A stretch of DNA of 8,590 bases from Acidobacteriota bacterium. GTDB taxonomy: Bacteria; Acidobacteriota; Polarisedimenticolia; Gp22-AA2. The stretch is taken from positions 1-8,590 of the forward strand of contig JAPUIN010000042.1 in the NCBI GenBank assembly GCA_027297005.1, written 5' to 3'. The notes below the pieces were generated by a model, which saw only the letters and a list, made by a program, of their open reading frames with translations, searched no databases and had not been told where the DNA came from. Shown here piece after piece: positions 1 to 7,068 of this stretch (within the stretch, counting starts at the first letter, position 1; every line of letters starts with the position of its first letter). Made by a program: the position numbers and the translations under genes.

Positions 1-1
1 C

Positions 2-505
2 GAGGACGTAGAGATCCCTGTGGGGAACCGCATCGGCGAAGAGAACAGCGGTTGGAAGTATGCAACTAGCCTCCTCCAGTACGAGCGCGGGGACGCGCTG
101 CTGATCGGCCAGTTCTCGCGTATGCTGCGCGACCTGGCCACCCTCACGCGGGAGGCGGACCCCAGTCCGCCGGCCAGGCGCGCGCTCGCGCAGCACCAGA
201 TCGATTGGGAGATCGGGCGGCTGTTGACGCTGCGTGTCGTCGACCTGCATGCCGCTGACGAACTGCCCGACCGCGAGTCGTCGCAGGCGAAACTGTTCAT
301 GAGCGAGGCCTTTCAGCGGCTGGGCGTCACCGCCCAGGGCATCACCGGCGAGTTCGGAAATCTGACGCATGAAGACGGGCGCTCGCGGCTGGGCGGCCGC
401 GTTGTTCAGGCGCTCATCAACGCAACGACAGGTACAATCATCGCCGGCACGTCCGAAATCCAGCGCACGATCATCGCTACGCGGGGATTAGGACTGCCCC
501 GCTAG
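2..505 (+). CDS. Acyl-CoA dehydrogenase, C-terminal part (5' end outside window)
   Basis: The reading frame is open from the window edge, so only about the last 167 residues are present. The N-terminal FAD-binding domains lie upstream, outside the window. The family oxidises acyl-CoA thioesters to 2-enoyl-CoA with FAD and passes electrons to ETF. Visible marks are the VxVP-like EDVEIP and the GEENSGW turn (fragment residues 1-18), which lead into the C-terminal helical domain, and the C-terminal AGTSEIQR (near residue 150) followed by the GLGLPR tail. The MCAD-type catalytic Glu of the EGT motif is Ala here (IIAGTSE). However, a Glu-Arg pair in LQYERGD (E28, codon 83-85) sits where isovaleryl-CoA and long-chain dehydrogenases keep their catalytic base, so the enzyme may be active. 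It converges on the next gene with only 10 bases between stop codons. Substrate cannot be inferred. Confidence 0.9.
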   Translation, partial: EDVEIPVGNRIGEENSGWKYATSLLQYERGDALLIGQFSRMLRDLATLTREADPSPPARRALAQHQIDWEIGRLLTLRVVDLHAADELPDRESSQAKLFMSEAFQRLGVTAQGITGEFGNLTHEDGRSRLGGRVVQALINATTGTIIAGTSEIQRTIIATRGLGLPR

Positions 506-515
506 CGTTGCGGCA

Positions 516-854
516 CTACACACGCCGTACAACGTGCAGCAGGTACTCCTTGCGGTTCAGCGGATTGTTGTCCGAGCGCGGTAAGGTCGGGACGCTGCCA
601 CGGACCGGTTCGTAGCGGCTGAACGCGCACTCCAGCACTCCTTCGCCGCGCGTCACACCTCCCAACTGCTGCTGTAGCTCGTGGACGCGAGCCACCGGAA
701 CCTCACCCTCTAGCACGTACGACGAACCCCGCAGTACCTGCGTTTTAGGAATGGCACGCAGCCGCGCCAGCACGGGCATTGTCGCTCCAAATGTGTCCGC
801 CGGGATGTCGAGGTGAAAGTTTTTGGGCTCCTTGCCGGGATCCGCTTCGGCCAT
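516..854 (-). CDS. Stand-alone C-terminal domain (domain V) of an EF-G/Tet(M)-like translation GTPase, 112 aa
   Basis: Residues 13-112 match the C-terminal end of EF-G-like ribosomal-protection-type GTPases, from memory most like the actinobacterial Tet(M)/EF-G-like group. The recognisable pieces are FHLDIPADTFG, VLEGEVPVARVHELQQQL, TRGEGVLECAFSRYEPV, and the tail NPLNRKEYLLHVVRRV. In the full-length family this ferredoxin-like domain helps dock the factor near the ribosomal GTPase centre. The GTPase domain, domain II and domains III-IV are absent: upstream there is only a non-homologous 12-residue leader and then the PAP2 gene. I chose the ATG at 852-854 because AAGGAG (864-869) sits 9 bases before it. 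The frame stays open upstream to 1232, but that part overlaps the PAP2 gene out of frame and looks non-native. It may be a decayed gene fragment that acquired a start, or a small functional protein. The domain match is strong; the function is unknown. Confidence 0.72.
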   Translation of the reverse strand: MAEADPGKEPKNFHLDIPADTFGATMPVLARLRAIPKTQVLRGSSYVLEGEVPVARVHELQQQLGGVTRGEGVLECAFSRYEPVRGSVPTLPRSDNNPLNRKEYLLHVVRRV

Positions 855-863
855 CGGTCTTGG

Positions 864-869
864 CTCCTT
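864..869 (-). promoter_or_regulatory. Ribosome binding site AAGGAG of the orphan EF-G domain V gene
   Basis: CTCCTT on the plus strand reads AAGGAG on the minus strand, 9 bases before the ATG at 852-854. It decides the start and suggests that the fragment is translated on its own. Confidence 0.6.
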
Positions 870-997
870 ATCTCTGTTCGGAGAGACGATTTCTATCATC
901 CCGGGCGAGGGGATATCAAGTGCGATCGCCACGTCCCGTGTCGAGCCGCTCCAGCTCGTCGACCGAACGCGACCCCACGGAATACCCGGACAGGCTC

Positions 998-1876
998 CTA
1001 CGGTCCGAGATGAATACGCACACCGAACCCGCCCGGGCCCGCCATCATCGCGTACCGCGCCCCTCGCCGTCGGCCGGAGGAGCGATCGTCCGGGCGCAGA
1101 TCGTGACGACGGGCGAGAGCCTTCCCGATCACAATCCCGAGGGCTCCGCCGGCCAGCACGTCCGAGGCCCAGTGTGTGCTGTCCTCGAGACGCGCCAGCC
1201 CGACGAGGGTGGCGATCGGGTAGGCGACCCAAGCGGCGCGCGGCCCGTACGACTCGGCGAAGACGCTCGCGATCGCGAACGTCCTCGACGTGTGTCCCGA
1301 GGGGAACGCCGATTCCCCCTCCCAGAACTGGCCGGTCGATCCCGGCTCGTCCGGCCGCTCCCGTGCGAACAGCCCCTTGGCGGCCGCCGTGATGACGCCC
1401 GTGTAGACGAACGACTCGAATGCCACAGCCGATGTGCGCCGCAATCTGTCGCGCCCGAAAAAGCGCCCCAGCAACCAGCCGCCCCCCGTGATGACGAAGC
1501 CCGAACCGGCCCGTCCGATCGGCTCGAAGATCCGTTCCAGATCACCGGTCGTCTCTGAGCGATGCCCCTCGAGCCAGTCACGGAGCTCCTCGTCGCGCGT
1601 CACCAGGTAGGCAGTCGCACCGACGACTGAAGCGGTGATGAAGACCCCCCGTCTCGTCGGACGGGAGGGAAAGGTGAGGAGATACTTCCCGTCGTCCAGA
1701 AAGGTCCGGGAGTGCTTTCGGAATCCGGTCTCCCCTCCTCCGGAACGGTTCTCAGCGGTTGGATTGCCCGTGTCCTCCTCCGCAGCCGGCGGGCGATCCT
1801 TATCCGTCGCGAACGGGAGGGGACCAGCCGGAGTGGCGAGGAGAAGGAGAGACAAGAGGAGGGGGCGAATCCTCAC
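998..1876 (-). CDS. PAP2-superfamily phosphatase (exported or membrane-anchored)
   Basis: The 292-residue product carries all three signature motifs of the phosphatidic acid phosphatase type 2 / haloperoxidase-like superfamily: KGLFARERP (residues 167-175, KX6RP), PSGH (192-195) and RLEDSTHWASD (229-239, RX5HX3D). The catalytic residues are expected to be H195 (acid) and H235 (nucleophile). Members remove phosphate from lipid or isoprenoid phosphates at the membrane. The start is the GTG at 1874-1876. It overlaps the esterase stop as GTGA and gives an ideal signal peptide (MRIRPLLLSLLLLATPAG, residues 1-18). A longer ATG form from 1975 would put a non-native 33-residue extension before it. 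There is no strong Shine-Dalgarno sequence, so translation is probably coupled to the esterase. Hydrophobic stretches near residues 78-92 and 125-138 and around the motifs suggest a membrane protein. An undecaprenyl-pyrophosphate phosphatase or lipid phosphatase role is possible but unproven. Confidence 0.9.
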   Translation of the reverse strand: MRIRPLLLSLLLLATPAGPLPFATDKDRPPAAEEDTGNPTAENRSGGGETGFRKHSRTFLDDGKYLLTFPSRPTRRGVFITASVVGATAYLVTRDEELRDWLEGHRSETTGDLERIFEPIGRAGSGFVITGGGWLLGRFFGRDRLRRTSAVAFESFVYTGVITAAAKGLFARERPDEPGSTGQFWEGESAFPSGHTSRTFAIASVFAESYGPRAAWVAYPIATLVGLARLEDSTHWASDVLAGGALGIVIGKALARRHDLRPDDRSSGRRRGARYAMMAGPGGFGVRIHLGP

Positions 1877-2562
1877 GACGAGGAGAGCGGGCGCCGCAGG
1901 CGGCGGCGCAGCCAGTCGCCAATATCCTCGATCTCCTGTGGATGCACCTCGTGCCCCATGTTGTAGCTCTTCCACTCGACGTCGTAGCCTAGCTGGATCA
2001 GGCGATCCCGCGTCTCGGCGCCGCGATCCTCGGGGATCATCGGGTCCTGCCGGCCATGTGCCTGGAAGATCGACACGGCGCGGTTCGCCTTACTGATCTC
2101 CGATTCGACGGAATCTGCGCAAACGAGATAACACGACAGGGCGAGAATCCCCGCGAGCGCTTCGGAATGCCGCAATCCGACGTGCAGAGCCATCGCCCCG
2201 CCCTGGGAAAAACCGGCGAGAATCAAATTTTCCGCCGGCACGCCCCGCTCCTTCTCCCGGGCGATCAGGGATTCGATCTGCGCCGCCGACTCGCGGATCC
2301 CCTCCTCGTCGTGGTTGCGCCCCAGATCGATCTCGCGGATGTCGTACCAGGCCGGCATGATCAACCCCATGTTGATCGTCACCGCTCGCTTCGGCGCATG
2401 CGGGAAGACGAACCGCACACCATGGTCATCATCCATGCCGAACGAGGGGACGATTGGCTCGAAGTCGTGCCCATTCGCCCCCAGGCCGTGCATCCAGATC
2501 ACGGTCGATTTGACGGGCCCCGTGGGAGCCACCTCGACGCAGGGAAGGATTTCAGTCGCCAA
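1873..2562 (-). CDS. EstB-like carboxylesterase / phospholipase (alpha/beta hydrolase)
   Basis: The 229-residue product belongs to the small carboxylesterase / lysophospholipase family (Pseudomonas EstB, yeast Ypl/APT1-like), and its length fits. The conserved features in order are the oxyanion loop HGLGANGHDF (25-34), MPAWYDI (69-75), the nucleophile elbow GFSQGG with Ser119, HGRQDPMIP with Asp173, and GHEVHP with His204, which together form a Ser-Asp-His triad. It hydrolyses short-chain or lipid esters and shows no signal peptide, so it is probably cytoplasmic. I chose the TTG at 2560-2562 because GGAGG (2571-2575) lies 8 bases upstream, and the resulting N-terminus (MATEILPCVEVAP) fits the family. 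A TTG at 2598 in the same frame would add 12 residues of unlike composition. The gene overlaps the PAP2 gene by 4 bases, so the two form an operon, possibly for lipid turnover. Confidence 0.92.
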   Translation of the reverse strand: MATEILPCVEVAPTGPVKSTVIWMHGLGANGHDFEPIVPSFGMDDDHGVRFVFPHAPKRAVTINMGLIMPAWYDIREIDLGRNHDEEGIRESAAQIESLIAREKERGVPAENLILAGFSQGGAMALHVGLRHSEALAGILALSCYLVCADSVESEISKANRAVSIFQAHGRQDPMIPEDRGAETRDRLIQLGYDVEWKSYNMGHEVHPQEIEDIGDWLRRRLRRPLSSS

Positions 2563-2570
2563 GCCGCGAT

Positions 2571-2575
2571 CCTCC
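2571..2575 (-). promoter_or_regulatory. Ribosome binding site GGAGG deciding the TTG start of the esterase
   Basis: The minus strand reads GGGGAGG, with GGAGG 8 bases before the TTG at 2560-2562. No comparable site precedes the alternative TTG at 2598. Confidence 0.7.
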
Positions 2576-2633
2576 CCTAAAAAGCCGGCCGGGCCCAAGC
2601 CCCGCGGTGCTCGCGCTGGCGGAGCAGGGGCCT

Positions 2634-2663
2634 AAAAAAGAGGCGGGGTTCCCCCCGCCTCTT
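2634..2663 (-). terminator. Rho-independent terminator of the PuuD-like gene
   Basis: A perfect 11-base-pair stem (AAGAGGCGGGG at 2638-2648 with CCCCGCCTCTT at 2653-2663) closes a 4-base loop. On the minus strand it runs into a T-tract (2634-2639 reads TTTTTT). It lies about 107 bases after the stop of the PuuD-like gene and separates it from the esterase operon. Confidence 0.9.
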
Positions 2664-2769
2664 CCAGCGTCTGCTACCTCTTGATGTCACGGCATATTTG
2701 AGATCACTGAATTGTGGCCGATCCGCAGCGCCGATCGGGCGCGCGTCGAGCGGCTTGCCAGTTTTCTCC

Positions 2770-3552
2770 TCAGTACTTCGACGGCGACGCCGAGGCCGAT
2801 TTGGCGTACATCCAGTACGTGAAAAGGAAGCCGACGATGACGAAGCCGATGGCGTACATCCAGCTGTTGTTTCCGCCGTAGACTGTCGGGTAGTGATTGC
2901 TGATCATCAGGAACAGCAGAGGGACCGACATGTAGGTATTGTGCTTCGAGCGCATCCCGGCCACTGCGACCAGCGCGCCGTCGGGCGCCTGACCGTCCCG
3001 AATCGCCGCGATGATCTTGCGCTGCGCCGGCCAGATCCGCATCCAGACGTTGGCCGCCATCGCGGTCCCGAAGATCGCGCCGATGTGAATGAAGACCGCC
3101 CGTCCGGAGAAGATGCAGGACATCCCCCACGCCGCGCAGGACAACAGAACGAGAGAGATGACGGTGCCGATGAACGGCTTCCCCTTCAGTCCCGTGTTCC
3201 ACAACAGGTCATAGATGAAGAACCCGACGATCATAACCCCGAGCCCGACCATCGTTCCGACACCGGCGCTCCACGTGCAGTCGGGCCTCAGAAGATTCCC
3301 GCCCATGTAGTAGACGATCCCGAGCAGCAGGATGCCGGTGATGAAGGTCCAGGCGGCGCCCCAGCGAAACCAGAACAGGGCGCGCGGCATCAACTCGGGA
3401 ACGACCTTCCTCTTCGAGTCGGCGTCGAACGTCTTGGCCACCTGGCTGTTGACGAAATTAAAGAACCACAGATGGCCGATCCACATCACCCCGGCGATCA
3501 CGTGGGCCCATCGGAATACGACATTCAGCCATTCGTTCAGCCAGTCGGCCAT
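2770..3552 (-). CDS. PuuD-like integral membrane protein (urate hydroxylase family membrane domain, no cytochrome c domain)
   Basis: The 260-residue, multi-pass membrane protein resembles the membrane part of PuuD, a bacterial urate-oxidising enzyme. Canonical PuuD is longer (about 420 residues) and ends in a periplasmic cytochrome c domain. Here the protein stops after the last membrane helix with a short Ser-rich tail (KSASASPSKY), and no CxxCH haem motif is present. The N-terminal RWAHVIAGVMWIGHLWFFNF (residues 14-33) supplies His17 and His27, and H156, H204 and H220 are further candidate haem or metal ligands. Hydrophobic segments lie near residues 10-35, 64-82, 98-116, 128-147, 153-170, 207-219 and 231-250. 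The ATG has GGAGGAGG 10 bases upstream (core 3563-3567). It is a single-gene unit with its own terminator. No other purine-catabolism gene is visible nearby, so a true urate oxidase role is unproven; a different haem-linked redox role is equally possible. Confidence 0.8.
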   Translation of the reverse strand: MADWLNEWLNVVFRWAHVIAGVMWIGHLWFFNFVNSQVAKTFDADSKRKVVPELMPRALFWFRWGAAWTFITGILLLGIVYYMGGNLLRPDCTWSAGVGTMVGLGVMIVGFFIYDLLWNTGLKGKPFIGTVISLVLLSCAAWGMSCIFSGRAVFIHIGAIFGTAMAANVWMRIWPAQRKIIAAIRDGQAPDGALVAVAGMRSKHNTYMSVPLLFLMISNHYPTVYGGNNSWMYAIGFVIVGFLFTYWMYAKSASASPSKY

Positions 3553-3602
3553 TCGAGTTTTCCCTCCTCCGCGGGAGTCAGCGGAATTGTTGGATTCATC
3601 GA

Positions 3603-3617
3603 GAACCGGAGCGGTTC
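3603..3617. repeat. Inverted repeat upstream of the PuuD-like gene
   Basis: GAACCG-GAG-CGGTTC is a perfect 6-base inverted repeat 51-65 bases before the ATG of the PuuD-like gene. It could be a regulator site or a small 5' leader hairpin. The 236-base gap (3553-3788) also holds the 3' end of the ABC operon. I see no convincing promoter or terminator in it, and a nine-base direct repeat, GGAACGCGC (3744-3752 and 3774-3782), has no obvious meaning. Confidence 0.35.
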
Positions 3618-3788
3618 CGGGGAATCTGCTCGGCCGCCCATCCTATTCAAATCGACCGCCAACCCTAAGTAAGAGGATACGTGCGGTCGGACGGGATGTC
3701 GGACTGGACCGCTCTGGGTTGCGCAGTCTACGACAGGGGGCGGGGAACGCGCAAGACGAAGGGGAACCGGCCCGGAACGCGCCGTTTG

Positions 3789-5717
3789 CTAACAGGTGCC
3801 ACACCAAGGCCCGGAGATCGCCTCCATCCGATTGAAGCTCGATTCCACCACGAGATAGGAGGCCAGGAGCAACAGGCCGCTCGCGATCCAGACCGTTACC
3901 GCGCCGCCGGGCAGCGCCTCGGTGAGGGCGCGAACCAGGATCTGCATGAACCCGGCCACTACCGAGAGTTCCACCTGATCCGTTATCGCCAGAAGGAATT
4001 GGCCGACGTGAATACCGAGCGTCACCACGAGGATCCCGATGTAGACCGCCTTACGGATCCCATCGGAGATCCCGGTCCGGAACGTGCGCAGGTAAATCGC
4101 CAGAAGAATCAGCCACAACACCGACGATGCCAGGATCAGCAGTGGAAATTCGGGACCCACGCGGCGCGGCTTCAGCTCGGGATAGTCCCGCTCGAGCGTC
4201 AGGCCTCCCGGGGCCGCAGACACCCACCCTCCTTCGTCGACCTCGAGATATCGGTCAATGATTTCCTCGGCCGGGATCGCATGCCCATAAATCATTTCTG
4301 TCGCCCGGCTGATCTGGTGGGCGACGAACTCCACCGAGCCATCCGCCGGCGTACTGTAGGGCGAGTAAAGCACCGCTCTGCTGCCGTTGTAGAGCGCCAC
4401 CTTCCAGGCCGGGTGGGACTCGCCCCAGAGGGATCCATTTTCGGGAGGCTGGCCGTCCCAGGCGATCTTGCACGCCGCGAGCGGCACGTACAGAGAGTGA
4501 CCGCGGTCCTCCTTGCGATACTCGATTTGCTCCTTCGGCTCCTCCCTCCACGCCGCCATCAGCCATCCTCCCCCGTAGCCGAGGCAAATCAGGAACAGGC
4601 TGGGCACGGTCACGCAGGCGAACAGCCGCCGGCGCGAGATCGGCAGGTGATCCAGGAGATGAATGCGTCCCGTCAGCGGCGCGGAGAAGGCAAACAGAAT
4701 GTAGGAGACCATCACGATATGCGAGTAGCGGAGGTCTTCATCCTCGCCGAAGAACGCCCCCCCGAGGACCATGCCGAAGAGGAGCAGGAGCGGCAGGATC
4801 AGAAGCCCCACAAGCGGCTTCTTCGCGAGCGTCTGGTAGATCATCGAATACAGGAGCCAGGCCCGGCCTGCCCCTGACCGCGCCGCCCCTGCCGCGACGG
4901 GCCAGTCATCAACCTTGACCGAGCCGGAGTTCGCTCCGTGCGGACCCGGCATCCCATCAATCATCCCGCCCATCGCGTCCAGCTCAATGGGCACAAGGGT
5001 GAATGACGCCGGGAGCGTTCGATAGGTCCGAACGGCGATCGCGATCGCCACGCCCAGAGGAACGAGGCTCACCCAGGTAGGACTCTCGCCGAGCATCACG
5101 ATCAACAGGAGGACCCCGAAAATCGTCGCCGCGAGGAAGGGGACAAACCTGCGATCGGCCGGAATCTCACGCAAGCCCGGACGCCGGCTCTGCAGGAGCG
5201 CTGTCGCGAGGACGAGACCAATGATGAGGTGGATCACCAGGCGGGTGACATCCGGCTCGAACAACGGCGCGCGCTCCGGGGCCAGGGCACGCAACGATGC
5301 GATCGCAGCCACGAGGCCGCCCGATACAGCGAGGATGGCGGCGCCGGACAGGATCACCGCCACCTGGTGTACGAGCCACAATTGACGGGAGGGGACCGGC
5401 ATCGCCAGGGCGAACGGACCGCATCGAGTACGGAATCCCGGCGAACAGAGGGAGATCGCGATCGCCGCCCAGAAGCAGAGAGCCCACGCGGCATGATCCC
5501 AGAACGGATTGGCCAGGAGGGAACCCCCGGGCAGACGCCTGGCCAGGGTGACGACGCTGAGCATCACTGTCGTGATGACCACCGCGATCGGGAGCCACCG
5601 CGGAAGGGATCGGATCATGGGATCCTGACGTAGCCAGCTCCAGAGTCTGCCCGGCACTCCGAGGCTCGCACCGGCCGTCGTGGTGATCGCCTGGTCGCCG
5701 CGGTGCGCCGCGCTCAT
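3789..5717 (-). CDS. ABC-2-type transporter permease with large extracytoplasmic domain, last gene of GntR/ABC operon
   Basis: The 642-residue protein is the permease partner of the ATPase encoded just upstream. I count about 12-13 hydrophobic segments in two groups (residues 41-231 and 302-387), then a hydrophilic region of about 135 residues (388-523), then 3-4 more segments (524-625). The hydrophilic domain is Tyr/Trp/Gly-rich (DGQPPENGSLWGESHP, VDEGGWVSAAPGG) and is likely exposed outside the membrane. A further polar linker spans 232-301. The ATG at 5715-5717 overlaps the ATPase stop as ATGA and has GGAGG 6 bases upstream (5724-5728). A longer in-frame start at 5792 lies inside the ATPase gene and is rejected. 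The size is larger than typical YtrC/YtrD-type permeases (about 330 residues), so this may be a fused or single-chain version. The substrate is unknown; envelope-stress or antimicrobial export is inferred only from context. Confidence 0.88.
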   Translation of the reverse strand: MSAAHRGDQAITTTAGASLGVPGRLWSWLRQDPMIRSLPRWLPIAVVITTVMLSVVTLARRLPGGSLLANPFWDHAAWALCFWAAIAISLCSPGFRTRCGPFALAMPVPSRQLWLVHQVAVILSGAAILAVSGGLVAAIASLRALAPERAPLFEPDVTRLVIHLIIGLVLATALLQSRRPGLREIPADRRFVPFLAATIFGVLLLIVMLGESPTWVSLVPLGVAIAIAVRTYRTLPASFTLVPIELDAMGGMIDGMPGPHGANSGSVKVDDWPVAAGAARSGAGRAWLLYSMIYQTLAKKPLVGLLILPLLLLFGMVLGGAFFGEDEDLRYSHIVMVSYILFAFSAPLTGRIHLLDHLPISRRRLFACVTVPSLFLICLGYGGGWLMAAWREEPKEQIEYRKEDRGHSLYVPLAACKIAWDGQPPENGSLWGESHPAWKVALYNGSRAVLYSPYSTPADGSVEFVAHQISRATEMIYGHAIPAEEIIDRYLEVDEGGWVSAAPGGLTLERDYPELKPRRVGPEFPLLILASSVLWLILLAIYLRTFRTGISDGIRKAVYIGILVVTLGIHVGQFLLAITDQVELSVVAGFMQILVRALTEALPGGAVTVWIASGLLLLASYLVVESSFNRMEAISGPWCGTC

Positions 5718-6628
5718 GCCTGCCCTCCACGCTCGGAGGCGCGGCTTCCGACCAGCTCGATGAACATCTCCTCGAGGGCGACCGACCGGCAACGCGCCCC
5801 GTCGACGCCCAGGCCACGCTCCAGGACGGCACGGCTGGCATCGGGGCCGAGTTGGAAGACGGCGTGCATTGCCACCGATCCCTCCCGCACGCCGAGGCAG
5901 CCGTCCAGTCCGAGCAGGCTCTCGCGCGTCACCTTCGGCCCGCGTGGCACCAGCGCCAGCGAGAACTCCTCGCGCAACTGATCGAGATCGTTGTCGATCA
6001 TCACGCTGCCGTCATGCAGCATGACGATGCGACCGGCCATCCGCTCGACGTCCCCCATGTAGTGCGATGAAAAGATGATGGTCGTGCCCGCCTCGTTGAG
6101 CAGCTGGATTGAGGTCTCGAGGAACTGGCGTCGTGCCACCGGGTCGAGACCTCCCGCCGGCTCGTCCAGCAGCAGCACCTCCGGCCGGTGCGACACGGCG
6201 CACAGCAGGGCAACCTGGCGCGCCTGCCCCTTGCTCAGGGTAGCCACACGCGCCTTCGCCGGCAGCTCGAACTGCCCCGCCAGGTCGCGCGCCAGCGCGT
6301 CATCCCATCCCGGAAAAAGGCCACGATGCAGATCGATCACCTCCGCCACCGTGAGGAAGGGCGGCAATGTCTGATCCTCGGCGACGTAACCGATGCGCTT
6401 CTTGATCTCGAGCGGCTTTTTGCGCGGATCGAGCCCGAACACCCGCACCGATCCGGCCTGCGGCTCGATCATCCCCATCGCGATCCGCATCAGTGTCGTC
6501 TTGCCGGCGCCGTTGCGGCCGAGCAGCCCGACGACGTCGCCGGCGCTGACTGAGAAGCTCACGCCTCGCAGCACGTCGACGCCGCGCCGGTAGGCACGAT
6601 GAACGTTGTCGAACTCGAGGACCTTCAT
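5714..6628 (-). CDS. ABC transporter ATP-binding protein (YtrB-like)
   Basis: The 304-residue protein has every core ABC motif: Walker A GRNGAGKT (37-44), a Q-loop region in YVAEDQTLPP (81-90), the signature LSKGQ (131-135), Walker B VLLLDEP (151-157, with Glu156 as catalytic base), and the switch His189 in SSHYMGD. The last roughly 80 residues (225-304) form a C-terminal accessory region typical of this export-type subfamily. It drives the neighbouring permease from the cytoplasm and probably works as a homodimer with one or two permease chains. The ATG at 6626-6628 overlaps the GntR stop as ATGA and carries GGAGG 6 bases upstream. The gene is likely repressed by the GntR protein encoded just before it. 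Assignment as an ABC ATPase is secure; YtrB-like is inferred from the YtrA-type regulator beside it. Confidence 0.95.
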   Translation of the reverse strand: MKVLEFDNVHRAYRRGVDVLRGVSFSVSAGDVVGLLGRNGAGKTTLMRIAMGMIEPQAGSVRVFGLDPRKKPLEIKKRIGYVAEDQTLPPFLTVAEVIDLHRGLFPGWDDALARDLAGQFELPAKARVATLSKGQARQVALLCAVSHRPEVLLLDEPAGGLDPVARRQFLETSIQLLNEAGTTIIFSSHYMGDVERMAGRIVMLHDGSVMIDNDLDQLREEFSLALVPRGPKVTRESLLGLDGCLGVREGSVAMHAVFQLGPDASRAVLERGLGVDGARCRSVALEEMFIELVGSRASERGGQA

Positions 6629-7068
6629 TGCTCGCCTCCTCCCCCATCCTGGGGCGGTGCATCCGACCCCCCCTTCGACATGCCCAGCATGCCGCCGAAA
6701 ACCCTCAATGCATCATCCCTGCTGATACCGAGCTGTCGAGCGACACGGGCGGCGGACCCGAGGCTCCCGCGGAGCTGCTCGAGGCGGCGCTCGCGCACCT
6801 GCCCGCCGTCGAGCGCTCGGACGACGAGCGGCCGCCCCGGACGGCGTTCGATGATTTCGTCCCGTTCCAGAATGTTGTACGCCTTGCTGATCGTCATCGG
6901 ATTCACCCCCAGCTCCGAGGAGAGCACGCGCGTCGACGGCAGCTCATCGCCCGGCTTCAGGAGACCACTGGCGATGTAAAACCGGATCTGATCCATCAGC
7001 TGCCGGTAGACCGGCACACCACTGTTCGGATCGACCACGATCAGAACGCGCGCTTCCATCTCGGTCAT
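6625..7068 (-). CDS. GntR-family transcriptional regulator, YtrA subfamily
   Basis: The 147-residue product has the winged helix-turn-helix of GntR regulators at about residues 13-84: VPVYRQLMDQIRFYIASG, LPSTRVLSSELGVNPMTISK and AYNILERDEIIERRPGR. Only a short helical tail follows (about residues 90-130, then a Gly-rich end), with no large effector domain. That is the hallmark of the YtrA subfamily, which usually represses ABC transporter operons. The start is the ATG at 7066-7068, directly after the TGA of the preceding gene, with GGAG (7075-7078) 6 bases upstream. An ATG at 7057-7059 would also be in frame but lacks that spacing. The two matching repeats at the operon promoter (7558-7584 and 7603-7629) are the likely operators, so the gene is probably autorepressed. 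Confidence 0.93.
   Translation of the reverse strand: MTEMEARVLIVVDPNSGVPVYRQLMDQIRFYIASGLLKPGDELPSTRVLSSELGVNPMTISKAYNILERDEIIERRPGRPLVVRALDGGQVRERRLEQLRGSLGSAARVARQLGISRDDALRVFGGMLGMSKGGSDAPPQDGGGGEQ

Noticed and set aside
855..1232. Upstream extension of the EF-G domain V frame
   Set aside because: It runs through the PAP2 gene out of frame, has Arg/Ser/Gly-rich composition, and shows no domain IV of the GTPase.
1877..1975. Longer ATG-started form of the PAP2 protein
   Set aside because: The extra 33 residues overlap the esterase gene and bury the signal peptide; the GTG in the GTGA overlap fits better.
2698..3672. A 324-codon plus-strand open frame opposite the PuuD-like gene
   Set aside because: Its composition is that of a shadow frame (HPGDHVGPSE-type residues), while the minus strand has hydrophobic helices, a ribosome binding site and a terminator.
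3681..4877. A 398-codon plus-strand open frame opposite the permease
   Set aside because: It is Arg/His/Pro/Asp-rich low-complexity translation typical of antisense frames in GC-rich genes, with no Shine-Dalgarno sequence and no domain; the minus strand encodes a clear permease.
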